Assembly (NCBI GenBank): GCA_024235415.1
Contig: JACKML010000015.1
Location: 1 to 34,845, forward strand
DNA from: Chromatiaceae bacterium
GTDB lineage: Bacteria; Pseudomonadota; Gammaproteobacteria; Chromatiales; Chromatiaceae
Direction of reading: 5' to 3'
Length of the DNA stretch: 34,845 bases
The notes below the pieces were generated by a model that worked only from the letters and a program-made list of their open reading frames with translations, was not told the origin of the DNA and searched no databases. Positions 6,370 to 15,323 of the stretch are shown piece after piece (position 1 is the stretch's first letter; every line of letters starts with the position of its first letter). Made by a program: the position numbers and the translations under genes.

Positions 6370-7557
6370 TTATCCGCGAGGCAGTCCGCGCGCGAGGTCG
6401 TCCCTGATGTCCCTGAAGTCCTCCAGGCCCACCGCAACCCGCAACAATCCCTCGGTGATCCCTGCCGCTTCACGTTGCGCGACGCTGAGCCGCCCGTGCG
6501 TGGTTGTCGCCGGGTGGGTGATGGTGGTCTTCACATCGCCCAGGTTGGCAGTGATCGACAGCATGCGCGTGGCATCGATCACCCGCCATGCCGCGTCTCG
6601 GTCACCTTCCACTTCGAAGGCGACGATTCCACCCGCCGCCTGTTGCTGCGTCTGCGCCAGCTCATATTGCGGGTGGCTTGCGAGACCAGGGTAATGTACG
6701 CGGCCTATTCCGCGCTGCAGCGCCAGCCAATCCGCGACGCGTTGCGCGTTGGCGCTGTGCGCCTGCATCCGCAGCGACAGGGTTTCCAGGCCTTTGAGGA
6801 AGATCCACGCAGCAAACGGACTCATCGTAGGCCCGCCTGTGCGCAGCACCCCGAACACATCTTCGCCCACGCGTTTGCGGTCACCGACCACCGCGCCCCC
6901 GACCGCACGGCCCTGACCGTCCAGGTACTTGGTCGCCGAATGGATGACGATGTCAGCGCCCAACTCCAGTGGCCGCTGCAGTGCCGGGGTGCACAGGCAA
7001 TTGTCCACCACCAGGAGACACCCGTTGCGATGTGCAAGGTCCGCCAGGGCGCGAATATCCCCCAACTCGATCAGCGGATTGGATGGCGTTTCGACAAACA
7101 GCAGTCGTGTCTTTGGCGTGATCCGACGTTCCCAGTCAGCGACGTCGGCCAGATCCGCGTAATCCGTGGTCACACCGAAACGCGCAAGGTACTTGTCGAA
7201 CAGCACCGTCGTGCTTCCGAAGATGCTGCGCGAGCTGACGATATGGTCACCCTGTGTCAGCAGCCCCATGCAGGTCGCGAGAATGGCCGACATCCCGGAC
7301 GCGGTTGCCACGCAGCACTCCCCGCCTTCCATCGCGGCCAGGCGCTCCTCGAACGCGCGCACCGTCGGGTTGGTGAACCGCGAATAGATGTTCCCTGCCG
7401 CATCGCCGGAAAACCGGGCCGCCGCCTCTGCCGCCGAACCGAATACGAAACTGGATGTGGCGAAGATCGGTTCGCTGTGCTCGCCTTCCGCGGTGCGGTG
7501 GTGTCCGACCCTTATACCGAGGGTCTCGAGAGACCAGTCATGATCGAATTCGCTCAA
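6370..7557 (-). CDS. metZ: O-succinylhomoserine sulfhydrylase
   Basis: PLP enzyme that makes homocysteine directly from O-succinylhomoserine and sulfide, in methionine synthesis. The chosen start is TTG at 7557, which has GGAGGC six bases upstream and gives a 395-residue protein beginning MSEFDHDWSLETLGIRVG, close to the Pseudomonas MetZ length and N-terminus. The frame is open to 7605 but that extension lacks family similarity. Motifs are the Cys/Met-metabolism PLP signature with SATKYLDGQG (Lys210 would hold PLP), YSRFTNPT and ETPSNP. It follows purF in the same direction, an order I also recall from Pseudomonas. The 190-base purF-metZ gap has leader-type secondary structure. Identity as MetZ rather than MetB or MetC rests on overall similarity and synteny. 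Confidence 0.9.
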   Translation of the reverse strand: MSEFDHDWSLETLGIRVGHHRTAEGEHSEPIFATSSFVFGSAAEAAARFSGDAAGNIYSRFTNPTVRAFEERLAAMEGGECCVATASGMSAILATCMGLLTQGDHIVSSRSIFGSTTVLFDKYLARFGVTTDYADLADVADWERRITPKTRLLFVETPSNPLIELGDIRALADLAHRNGCLLVVDNCLCTPALQRPLELGADIVIHSATKYLDGQGRAVGGAVVGDRKRVGEDVFGVLRTGGPTMSPFAAWIFLKGLETLSLRMQAHSANAQRVADWLALQRGIGRVHYPGLASHPQYELAQTQQQAAGGIVAFEVEGDRDAAWRVIDATRMLSITANLGDVKTTITHPATTTHGRLSVAQREAAGITEGLLRVAVGLEDFRDIRDDLARGLPRG

Positions 7558-7578
7558 GTTACTGCCTCCGGCCGTAAC
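7558..7578 (-). promoter_or_regulatory. metZ ribosome-binding-site hairpin
   Basis: The metZ Shine-Dalgarno (GGAGGC, 7569-7564) lies inside a small hairpin: GTTAC (7578-7574) pairs with GTAAC (7562-7558), enclosing GCC-GGA-GGC. The TTG start at 7557 follows directly. Folding would partly occlude the site. The pairing is seen in the sequence; regulation is inferred. Confidence 0.45.
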
Positions 7579-7603
7579 GACGTCACGTACAGCCTCTATA
7601 AAC

Positions 7604-7636
7604 AAAAAACCCGCTCAGGTCAGCCAAAGCAGGTTT
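7604..7636 (-). terminator. Intrinsic terminator upstream of metZ, possible attenuator
   Basis: On the minus strand AAACCTGC (7636-7629) pairs with GCGGGTTT (7614-7607, one G-U pair), followed by a six-T run (7609-7604). Its 5' arm overlaps a competing hairpin at 7623-7650 and a closing stem 7613-7618/7674-7679. It could therefore act as a regulated terminator in the metZ leader or simply end purF transcripts. Confidence 0.6.
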
Positions 7637-7679
7637 CACCTCGCTTTAGCAGTACTTGTATAGCGCCCGCAATCTGAGC
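7623..7679 (-). promoter_or_regulatory. Candidate anti-terminator fold in the metZ leader
   Basis: On the minus strand GCTAAAGC (7650-7643) pairs with GCTTTGGC (7630-7623, one G-U pair), with an inner AGGT/ACCT helix, a single bulge and a GAA triloop. An outer stem GCTCAG (7679-7674) with CTGAGC (7618-7613) would enclose it. These pairings use bases needed by the terminator at 7604-7636, so the two states exclude each other. It does not match any riboswitch consensus I can recall. Confidence 0.4.
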
Positions 7680-7699
7680 CAAATCGGCGCTTCGTGTCG

Positions 7700-7728
7700 A
7701 GACTAGTCCGGTGACCGAATCCGGTCAA
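7700..7728 (-). promoter_or_regulatory. Possible internal promoter for metZ
   Basis: On the minus strand TTGACC (7728-7723), a 17-base spacer and TAGTCT (7705-7700), located just after the purF stop. Transcription from it would give metZ a leader of roughly 135 bases that includes the two competing hairpins. The -10 box is a moderate match only. Confidence 0.4.
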
Positions 7729-7747
7729 TCATCCGCTTGCCGTGGGC

Positions 7748-9262
7748 TCAGCGGTCGTTGTGCAGACCGATGACAGTTCCCGGGTTCAGTTCGCGCGACG
7801 CCTTCGCATCGTCGTTGCGGCTTGCTTCCAGTCGATTCAGGTACTCGGGAGTGATATCACCGGTCACGTATTCGCCATTGAATACCGATGTATCGAACCG
7901 CTGCACCGCGGTCTTGCCGCGCTTGCCCACCGCGTCAATCAGGTCCTGCAGATCCTGGTACACCAGTCCGTCCGCACCGATCCAGGCGCACACCTCTTCG
8001 TCGGTGCGACCATGTGCGATGAGTTCCGAGGCCGCCGGCATATCGATACCGTAGACATTGGGATAACGCACTGGTGGCGCCGCCGAGGCGAAGTAGACTT
8101 TGCGCGCACCGGCGTCACGCGCCATCTGCACGATCTGCCGCGATGTGGTTCCACGCACGATCGAATCATCCACCAGCAGCACGCTCTTGCCCTTGAACTC
8201 CACATCGATCGGGTTGAGCTTCTGGCGCACCGATTTCTTGCGCGCGGTCTGCCCGGGCATGATGAAGGTGCGGCCGATGTAACGGTTCTTGATGAAGCCC
8301 TCGGTGAATCGCACGTCCAGTTCATGCGCCAGACTCATCGCCGATGTGCGACTGGTGTCCGGTATCGGAATCACCACATCGATCTTGTCTTTGCCCAGCA
8401 CACGCTCGATCTTCCTTGCCAGTTTCTTACCCATGCGCAGGCGTGCCTTGTGCACGAAGATGTCATCGATAATCGAGTCCGGTCTGGCGAAATAGACGAA
8501 TTCGAAGATACAGGGGCTGCGCTGCCAGTGCTCAGCGCACTGCCGGGTGTGCAGCTTGCCGTCCTCGGTGAACAGGATCGCCTCGCCCGGATCGACATCG
8601 CGCACACGATCGAAATCCAGGGTATCCAGGGCCACGCTCTCTGATGCCACCATCATCTCCGGACCTCTGGCGCTTTCCCGCACGCCGAACACCAGCGGGC
8701 GGATGCCATTGGGATCGCGAAATGCGATCACACCGAAACCCGGGATCATCGCCACTGCCGCGTAACCGCCGCGGCAACGTCGGTGCACCCCGGACACGGC
8801 ACGGAAGATGTCGTTCTCGTCAAATGTCAGGTTGCTGCTTTCGCCCAGCTCATGAGCGAACACATTGAGCAGGATCTCAGAGTCGGAATCCGTGTTGATA
8901 TGCCGACGGTCGTCGCGAAAAAGGTCGCGTTTCAGATCCGCCGCATTGGTCAGGTTGCCATTGTGTGCCAGACAGATGCCGAACGGCGAATTGACATAGA
9001 ACGGCTGCGCCTCGGCCGAGGACGAGCACCCTGCCGTCGGATAGCGCACGTGCGCAATACCCATATTGCCGGGCAGACTGATCATATGCTGGGTGTCGAA
9101 CACATCACGCGCCAGCCCGTTGTCCTTGCGCAGATGCAGCCGGCCGCTTTCGCAGGTCATTATTCCGGCGGCATCCTGGCCACGGTGCTGCAACACCAGC
9201 AGGGCGTCATACAGCGACTGGTTGACCGGTCCGGTCCCGACGATTCCAACAACTCCGCACAT
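7748..9262 (-). CDS. purF: Amidophosphoribosyltransferase
   Basis: First committed enzyme of purine synthesis: it transfers glutamine amide nitrogen to PRPP to give phosphoribosylamine. The 504-residue length is usual. The product starts MCGVVGIVG; Cys2 becomes the N-terminal nucleophile after Met removal, so there is no propeptide. The class II glutamine amidotransferase domain (about 2-235) contains RYPTAG and AHNGNLTN. The phosphoribosyltransferase domain carries the PRPP loop VLLVDDSIVRGTT. No Fe-S-type cysteine set is obvious, as in Escherichia coli PurF. It lies 30 bases after cvpA, the same cvpA-purF order as in enterobacteria and Pseudomonas, and is followed by metZ. Confidence 0.97.
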   Translation of the reverse strand: MCGVVGIVGTGPVNQSLYDALLVLQHRGQDAAGIMTCESGRLHLRKDNGLARDVFDTQHMISLPGNMGIAHVRYPTAGCSSSAEAQPFYVNSPFGICLAHNGNLTNAADLKRDLFRDDRRHINTDSDSEILLNVFAHELGESSNLTFDENDIFRAVSGVHRRCRGGYAAVAMIPGFGVIAFRDPNGIRPLVFGVRESARGPEMMVASESVALDTLDFDRVRDVDPGEAILFTEDGKLHTRQCAEHWQRSPCIFEFVYFARPDSIIDDIFVHKARLRMGKKLARKIERVLGKDKIDVVIPIPDTSRTSAMSLAHELDVRFTEGFIKNRYIGRTFIMPGQTARKKSVRQKLNPIDVEFKGKSVLLVDDSIVRGTTSRQIVQMARDAGARKVYFASAAPPVRYPNVYGIDMPAASELIAHGRTDEEVCAWIGADGLVYQDLQDLIDAVGKRGKTAVQRFDTSVFNGEYVTGDITPEYLNRLEASRNDDAKASRELNPGTVIGLHNDR

Positions 9263-9292
9263 GTCGCACTTGTCCTCAAACCGATCAGGTGT

Positions 9293-9787
9293 CTATGCCT
9301 TGTAGCGAAACCGTTCCGCAAACTCGGGCGGCAAAAGATCGCGCAGCCAAAAAGCCAGTTCTTCAAAATAGCTGACCAGCGTGGAACCGGCCCACCATTG
9401 CTCGCCCGGCAAAGGCGTCAGCCCCGCCAACAGCACCAACGCAGCCACCAGCAGAACACCGCGGGCAGCGCCAAAAACCATCCCGATCAGGCGATCGGTG
9501 CCCGACATCCCTGTACGCTCGACCAGTTGAATGATCAGGTAGTTGACCAGGCCGCCGACCACCAGGGTCACGATCATCAGCAGCGCAAAGGCGATCCCCA
9601 GGCGCGCCGTCGGCGAACCGATCCACGCGCGCATCGGCACTTCAAGGTGACGGAAGAAACTCCAGCTGACCCAGAATGCCAATACCCAGATCGCCAGCGA
9701 AAAGGCCTCGCGCACGAACCCGCGCGCCAGACTGATCAACGACGACAGCGCAATGATCCCCAAAATCAGGAAATCCAGCCAAACCAC
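9293..9787 (-). CDS. cvpA: CvpA family inner-membrane protein
   Basis: CvpA was named for colicin V production and is a conserved small membrane protein next to purF; in enterobacteria it has been linked to envelope tolerance, and its molecular role is not settled. The 164-residue product starts with GTG at 9787 and has four hydrophobic helices (about 2-20, 26-46, 62-85, 100-122). The family motif LARGFVREAFSLAIWVLAFWVSW is visible in part in the first half. The C-terminal soluble tail ends in a Phe/Arg-rich segment. Gene order dedD-cvpA-purF matches gammaproteobacterial relatives. Confidence 0.92.
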   Translation of the reverse strand: MVWLDFLILGIIALSSLISLARGFVREAFSLAIWVLAFWVSWSFFRHLEVPMRAWIGSPTARLGIAFALLMIVTLVVGGLVNYLIIQLVERTGMSGTDRLIGMVFGAARGVLLVAALVLLAGLTPLPGEQWWAGSTLVSYFEELAFWLRDLLPPEFAERFRYKA

Positions 9788-9858
9788 TGATCAGGCCGCT
9801 CCCACCGGGCGACTCGATTCTATCAGAAGCAGGGTGTCGGCCCGACACTGAGCACGCG

Positions 9859-10368
9859 TCACGGGTACTGCTGCACCTGGGTTCGGGTCCCGGCGATCTC
9901 GCTGACCCTCGCGGCCATACCCTCCGCTTCCGCCCGCTCTACGACAGGGCCCACCTTCACCCTGTAATAACGTTTACCTTTGATGTCCACGAGCTCCGCA
10001 TCCGGAGTCGGCAGATTGGCCTCACGCAGCTTCGCGACCAGTTTTTCGGCATTCTCCTGGCTCGAAAAGCTTCCGACCTGAACCGCCCACGCGGTCAGCC
10101 CGGTCCTGGGTTTCACCGGCTCGACCGCGACAGGCCCGGATCCGGCATCCACTTCTGCCTGTATTTCGCGTGGCGCCAGCGGTGTGACCGCGGCCACCTC
10201 CTCGCGCAGCATCTCGGAGGCGAAGTCGCTCTCTGGCGGCTTGGCTGGCAAGGACGGCAACGGGGGCGGTTGCGAGGGCGGCTCCTCGAACAGCATCGGC
10301 ACGAATATGACCGCGAACGACGCCAACACCGCCGCCCCGATCAAGCGCTTTTTAAGGCCTTCATCCAT
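9859..10368 (-). CDS. dedD: SPOR-domain cell-division protein, DedD type
   Basis: Predicted bitopic inner-membrane protein that binds denuded septal peptidoglycan through a C-terminal SPOR domain. The chosen ATG at 10368 gives MDEGLKKRLIGAAVLASFAVIFVPMLFE, matching the DedD N-terminus; GTG at 10386 would add six residues, and neither start has a clear ribosome-binding site. The transmembrane helix is about residues 9-26, a Pro-rich linker follows, and the SPOR domain (about 90-169) has AWAVQVGSFSSQENAEKLVAKL and YYRVKVGPV. It lies between folC and cvpA, as in Pseudomonas and Escherichia coli. Other SPOR proteins such as FtsN are less likely given this context. Confidence 0.88.
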   Translation of the reverse strand: MDEGLKKRLIGAAVLASFAVIFVPMLFEEPPSQPPPLPSLPAKPPESDFASEMLREEVAAVTPLAPREIQAEVDAGSGPVAVEPVKPRTGLTAWAVQVGSFSSQENAEKLVAKLREANLPTPDAELVDIKGKRYYRVKVGPVVERAEAEGMAARVSEIAGTRTQVQQYP

Positions 10369-10410
10369 CACTGTTTCTGCCAACACAAAGTGTGAATTAT
10401 ACCTGTAGCC

Positions 10411-11703
10411 TCACGCTTTTGCGGCTGCAGATCTGTCACCCGCCAACCAGGTCATCGCCGCACCAACGGTCAAGAACGAGCCGAACACCACCACCCGGTC
10501 GTCGACACCCGCATTTGCGGCGATGTCGGCCATCGTCTGCGCAACACCGGAACCGATGTCGACCGGCGTGCTGCCCAGGGCCGGACGGATCCGCTCGGCG
10601 AGCTGCACGGCAGACATGCCGCGTGGTTCTTTCGAAAGATCCACGAGGCACCAGGCATCGAAGCGCCCGGCCAGGGCCGCAGCGACACCCGCGGCGTCTT
10701 TGTCGGCCAGCATCCCGCACACCGCTATCGATCGGCCTTTGCAATAGAAGTCGCCAAGCATGTCGCCAAGCACCGCTGCCGCAGCGGGATTGTGCGCAAC
10801 ATCCAGCACCCAGGTCGGCCGTCCCGGCCGCACATCAAAACGTCCCGGCAGACGTGCCGCCAGCAGGCCATTGCGTACCGCGTTCTGGTCGAGCGGCAGT
10901 TGCGCCGCCAGGCACTCCAGGGCAACCAGCACCCCGGCTGCATTTTCGATCTGCACGCGGCCCCGCATACCCGGTTGCGGCAATGCATGGCGTGATGCTT
11001 CGCCGACCAGCAGATCCCAGCCGTGCGCATCGCGTTCGACCCGATAGTCGACTCCGGCGACCAACAGCCGGGCGCCCAGGCGCTGCGCCTGCGCGCGGAT
11101 GCTGTCTGGCATGTCGGGCCCACTGAAAACCGCCGGTCGGCCACCGCGCATGATTCCGGCCTTTTCCACGCCGATCGACTCGCGATCGGTTCCCAGCCAA
11201 TCCTGATGGTCGAGACCGATGCTGGTGATCAACGCCACATCGGGATCGATCAGGTTGACGGCATCCAGGCGCCCGCCCAGTCCCACTTCGAGGACCACGG
11301 CATCGAGCCTGGCATCGCTGAAGATACACAGGGCCGCCAAGGTACCGAATTCGAAATAGGTGAGCGGGACCCCGGCGCGAGCCCGGTCGACGCGTTCGAA
11401 CGCCGCGCACAACAGCGCATCGTCGACCGGCACCTGGTCGACACGGATGCGTTCGTTGTAGTGCTGCAGGTGCGGGGAGGTGTAGCAGCCACTGCGATAG
11501 CCACCCGCGTGCAGGATCGCCTCGGCGAAGGCCACGCTCGAGCCCTTGCCGTTGGTTCCGGCGATGGTGATCACCGCGGCGTCGAGCCTCGGCGCACCCA
11601 GGCGTTCCCACACCAGGCGCACCCGATCGAGCCCGAGGTCTATCGATCTGGGGTTGAGTCCGGCCTGCCAATCCAACCAGGCGGCCAGGGAATCGAATCG
11701 CAT
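10411..11703 (-). CDS. folC: Bifunctional dihydrofolate synthase / folylpolyglutamate synthase
   Basis: Mur-ligase-type cytoplasmic enzyme that adds glutamate to dihydropteroate and extends folate polyglutamate tails using ATP. The length is 430 residues, normal for FolC. The ATP-binding loop GTNGKGS lies at residues 49-55. Further family signatures are TSPHLQHYNERI, the central SIGLDHQDWLG, and the Mur-type C-terminal domain with WVLDVAHNPAAA. It begins 21 bases after accD and precedes dedD, the conserved accD-folC-dedD order. Nothing unusual was seen. Confidence 0.96.
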   Translation of the reverse strand: MRFDSLAAWLDWQAGLNPRSIDLGLDRVRLVWERLGAPRLDAAVITIAGTNGKGSSVAFAEAILHAGGYRSGCYTSPHLQHYNERIRVDQVPVDDALLCAAFERVDRARAGVPLTYFEFGTLAALCIFSDARLDAVVLEVGLGGRLDAVNLIDPDVALITSIGLDHQDWLGTDRESIGVEKAGIMRGGRPAVFSGPDMPDSIRAQAQRLGARLLVAGVDYRVERDAHGWDLLVGEASRHALPQPGMRGRVQIENAAGVLVALECLAAQLPLDQNAVRNGLLAARLPGRFDVRPGRPTWVLDVAHNPAAAAVLGDMLGDFYCKGRSIAVCGMLADKDAAGVAAALAGRFDAWCLVDLSKEPRGMSAVQLAERIRPALGSTPVDIGSGVAQTMADIAANAGVDDRVVVFGSFLTVGAAMTWLAGDRSAAAKA

Positions 11704-11724
11704 GATCTGGCAGGTACGGGAGGT

Positions 11725-12585
<861 letters not shown>

Positions 12586-12632
12586 GCGTGTCCCCGTTTC
12601 TTGCCTGGCGAAATTCTAGCAGATCGCCCTGT

Positions 12633-13439
12633 TCAACCTGCGTCCATCGCGGCGCGCATCTCTTCCAACACGCCCTTGATCTGCGCAATCGCCGTCGTCG
12701 GCTGACCGATGTTGGCCTCGATTCTCGACACCAGTGCACTGCCGACGACGACGGCATCGGCAAACCCCGCCATTGCCGCCGCAGTCTGCGCATCCTTGAT
12801 ACCAAATCCGACGCCCACCGGAAGATCCGTACAGCTGCGGATCTCGGCCAGTTTCTGCCGCACGTTGTCGAGTGACAGGTTGGCCGCACCGGTAACCCCT
12901 TTCAGTGACACGTAGTAAACGAAACCACTGGCGGCCGCAGTGATGCGTTCGATGCGCGCCCGGTTGCTGGTCGGTGCCAGCAGGAAGATCGGATCTATAC
13001 CCCATGCCTTCATCGCGGGCACGAAGACCTCACCCTCTTCCGGGGGAATATCGACGGTCAGCACGCCATCGACGCCAGCCGCCGCGGCCTGCTCGGCAAA
13101 GGCCGCGTAGCCCATCACCTCGAGCGGATTGAGATACCCCATCAGCACCACCGGCGTGTGCTCGTTGGTGCGGCGGAAATCACGCACCATGCCTATCACA
13201 TCGTGCAGCGAGACATGGTGTGCGAGCGCGCGTTCGCTGGCACGTTGAATCACCGGCCCATCGGCCATCGGATCGGAAAACGGCACACCGAGTTCGATGA
13301 TGTCGGCGCCGGCCTCGACCAGTGCATGCATCAACGGAAGGGTCACTGACGGCTCCGGGTCACCAGCGGTGACAAACGGAATCAGCGCCTGGCGGCCCTG
13401 CTCGCGCAACGCAGAAAACACCCCGGCAATCCGGCTCAT
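12633..13439 (-). CDS. trpA: Tryptophan synthase alpha subunit
   Basis: Cleaves indole-glycerol phosphate to indole, which is channelled to TrpB. The start is ATG 13439, overlapping the trpB stop by four bases (ATGA), giving 268 residues; the frame is open further upstream inside trpB, but that part is not TrpA. Catalytic residues match family numbering: Glu49 in IIELGVPFSDP and Asp60 in MADGPVIQ. The phosphate-binding VGFGIKDAQTAAAMAGFADAV region is near the C-terminus. The order trpF-trpB-trpA-accD is found in several gammaproteobacteria. Confidence 0.97.
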   Translation of the reverse strand: MSRIAGVFSALREQGRQALIPFVTAGDPEPSVTLPLMHALVEAGADIIELGVPFSDPMADGPVIQRASERALAHHVSLHDVIGMVRDFRRTNEHTPVVLMGYLNPLEVMGYAAFAEQAAAAGVDGVLTVDIPPEEGEVFVPAMKAWGIDPIFLLAPTSNRARIERITAAASGFVYYVSLKGVTGAANLSLDNVRQKLAEIRSCTDLPVGVGFGIKDAQTAAAMAGFADAVVVGSALVSRIEANIGQPTTAIAQIKGVLEEMRAAMDAG

Positions 13440-14650
13440 AGTTTCAGTCCCTCGCGCGCAGCGACCGTGTGCATATCCTTGTCTCCACGCCCTGACAGGT
13501 TCACCAGCAGGGTCTTGTCCTTGTCCATCTGCGGCGCCATTTTCATAGCCTGTGCGATCGCGTGGCTCGACTCGAGCGCCGGGATGATCCCCTCGGTGCG
13601 CGTAAGGCGGTGAAACGCCTGTAGCGCCTCGTCGTCGGTCACCGCGACATAGTTTGCCCGGCCCGCGTCTTTCAGCCACGCATGCTCAGGGCCGACCCCG
13701 GGGTAATCGAGGCCCGCGGAGATCGAATGAGTCTCGATGATCTGGCCGTCCTTGTCCTCCATCAGGTAGGTGCGGTTGCCATGCAGGACGCCCGGTCTGC
13801 CGGCACACAGCGGCGCCGCGTGATGCCCGGTGGCCAGGCCGTCACCGGCCGCCTCGACACCGTAGAGCACCACGTCCGCATCGTCCAGAAAGGGGAAAAA
13901 CAGCCCGATCGCGTTGGAACCACCACCGACGCAGGCGACCAGCGCATCCGGCAGACGTCCGGTCATGTCCAACATCTGCGCCCGCGCCTCGCGGCCGATC
14001 ACCGCCTGGAAATCCCGCACCATCGCCGGATACGGATGCGGGCCTGCGACCGTGCCGATGATGTAGAAGGTGTTGTCGACATTGGTCACCCAGTCGCGCA
14101 TCGCCTCGTTCAGCGCGTCCTTCAGCGTTTTCGAGCCGGACGACACCGAACGCACCTCGGCACCGAGCAGGCGCATGCGGTAGACATTGGCCTCCTGGCG
14201 CGCGACATCGACCTCACCCATGTAGACGACGCATTCCAGGCCGAGCCGGGCCGCCACCGTCGCCGAGGCCACACCATGCTGACCGGCGCCGGTCTCGGCA
14301 ATGATGCGCGTCTTGCCCATGCGCTTGGCGAGCAGCGCCTGGCCGACCGTGTTGTTGATCTTGTGCGCGCCCGTGTGATTGAGGTCTTCACGCTTCAGAT
14401 AGATCTGCGCGCCGCCCAGTTCGCGACTCAGGCGCTCCGCGTGGTAGATCGGCGAAGGGCGGCCGACGTAGTGCTGCAGATCGGCATCGAGTTCGGCGAT
14501 GAATGCCGGATCCTGCAGGTATTTCTCGTAGGCGACACGCAGTTCGTCCAACGGCTCCATCAGGGTCTCGGCGACAAAGATGCCGCCGTAAGGGCCGAAA
14601 TGGCCGTGTTCGTCCGGCAGGTCCGTCAGACGCATCTCATTTTTCTGCAC
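13436..14650 (-). CDS. trpB: Tryptophan synthase beta subunit
   Basis: PLP enzyme joining indole and serine to form tryptophan, working in a complex with TrpA. The start is GTG at 14650, supported by GAGG six bases upstream; an ATG five codons later has no such site. The gene overlaps the end of trpF by 14 bases and the start of trpA by four. The product is 404 residues; GAHKINN places the PLP lysine at Lys97, and AETGAGQHG holds the catalytic Glu119. GGGSNAIG forms the PLP phosphate site. Confidence 0.97.
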   Translation of the reverse strand: MQKNEMRLTDLPDEHGHFGPYGGIFVAETLMEPLDELRVAYEKYLQDPAFIAELDADLQHYVGRPSPIYHAERLSRELGGAQIYLKREDLNHTGAHKINNTVGQALLAKRMGKTRIIAETGAGQHGVASATVAARLGLECVVYMGEVDVARQEANVYRMRLLGAEVRSVSSGSKTLKDALNEAMRDWVTNVDNTFYIIGTVAGPHPYPAMVRDFQAVIGREARAQMLDMTGRLPDALVACVGGGSNAIGLFFPFLDDADVVLYGVEAAGDGLATGHHAAPLCAGRPGVLHGNRTYLMEDKDGQIIETHSISAGLDYPGVGPEHAWLKDAGRANYVAVTDDEALQAFHRLTRTEGIIPALESSHAIAQAMKMAPQMDKDKTLLVNLSGRGDKDMHTVAAREGLKL

Positions 14651-15260
14651 TTAGTACCTCTTCGATGAAGGCTTTGATCTTTCGCGGATCCTTGATGCCC
14701 TTCGCGGCCTCGACCCCACCACTGACATCGACACCGTAGGGTCGGACCCGACGCACCGCATCCGCGACGTTGTTTGGGTCGAGTCCGCCAGCGAGCACGA
14801 TACGCGGCCCCAGCCCGACGGGGATTCGATCCCAGTCGAAGGTCTCGCCGGTACCGCCGGGGATACCCGGCCGGTAGGCATCCAGCAACAGGCCACGGCC
14901 CGCGGCAAACTGTCGCTGCATCGCGGCAAGATCAGTATCCGGTTTCATGCTTATCGCACGGATCCACGGGCGACGGTGCTGGGCGCAGTAGTCCGGGCAT
15001 TCCTGACCGTGAAACTGCAACAGGTCGACACCCACATCGTCGACGACCCGCGAGATCAGTTCCGCCTCCGCGTTCACGAACAACCCGACCGTGGTCACAA
15101 ACGGCGGCAGTTCGCGGACGATGGCTGCTGCGCGCTCCACGCTGACAGCCCTTGGACTGGGCGGGTAGAAGACGAGGCCAATGGCGTCGGCACCGTATTC
15201 GGCGGCCAGCAATGCATCCTGTTCGCGCGTGATGCCGCAGATTTTAACCCGGGTTCGCAT
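14637..15260 (-). CDS. trpF: Phosphoribosylanthranilate isomerase
   Basis: TIM-barrel enzyme for the third step of tryptophan synthesis from anthranilate, here a stand-alone protein and not fused to TrpC. The 207-residue length is standard. The N-terminal VKICGITREQDA contains the catalytic cysteine; LDAYRPGIPGGTGETFDW holds the catalytic aspartate region, and LAGGLDPNNV plus YGVDVSGGVE form the phosphate-binding end. It overlaps trpB by 14 bases and follows truA after 63 bases. Confidence 0.96.
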   Translation of the reverse strand: MRTRVKICGITREQDALLAAEYGADAIGLVFYPPSPRAVSVERAAAIVRELPPFVTTVGLFVNAEAELISRVVDDVGVDLLQFHGQECPDYCAQHRRPWIRAISMKPDTDLAAMQRQFAAGRGLLLDAYRPGIPGGTGETFDWDRIPVGLGPRIVLAGGLDPNNVADAVRRVRPYGVDVSGGVEAAKGIKDPRKIKAFIEEVLSAEK

Positions 15261-15323
15261 GGCGTCGCATTATGCAGCAATCAGCCTGCAATTTGCCGCG
15301 ATGCGAGCGAAGGATTGTCCGAG

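Noticed and set aside
6360..6375. metZ terminator formed by GATAAA/TTTATC at its stop codon
   Set aside because: The stem is short and AT-only, without a U-tract; it is unlikely to terminate transcription.
7613..7680. tRNA-like or SAM-II-like fold in the purF-metZ gap
   Set aside because: The outer stem and inner hairpin suggested a tRNA or SAM-II riboswitch, but there is no T-loop, anticodon arm or CCA end, and the SAM-II pseudoknot bases are not present in order. Kept only as an unnamed leader structure.
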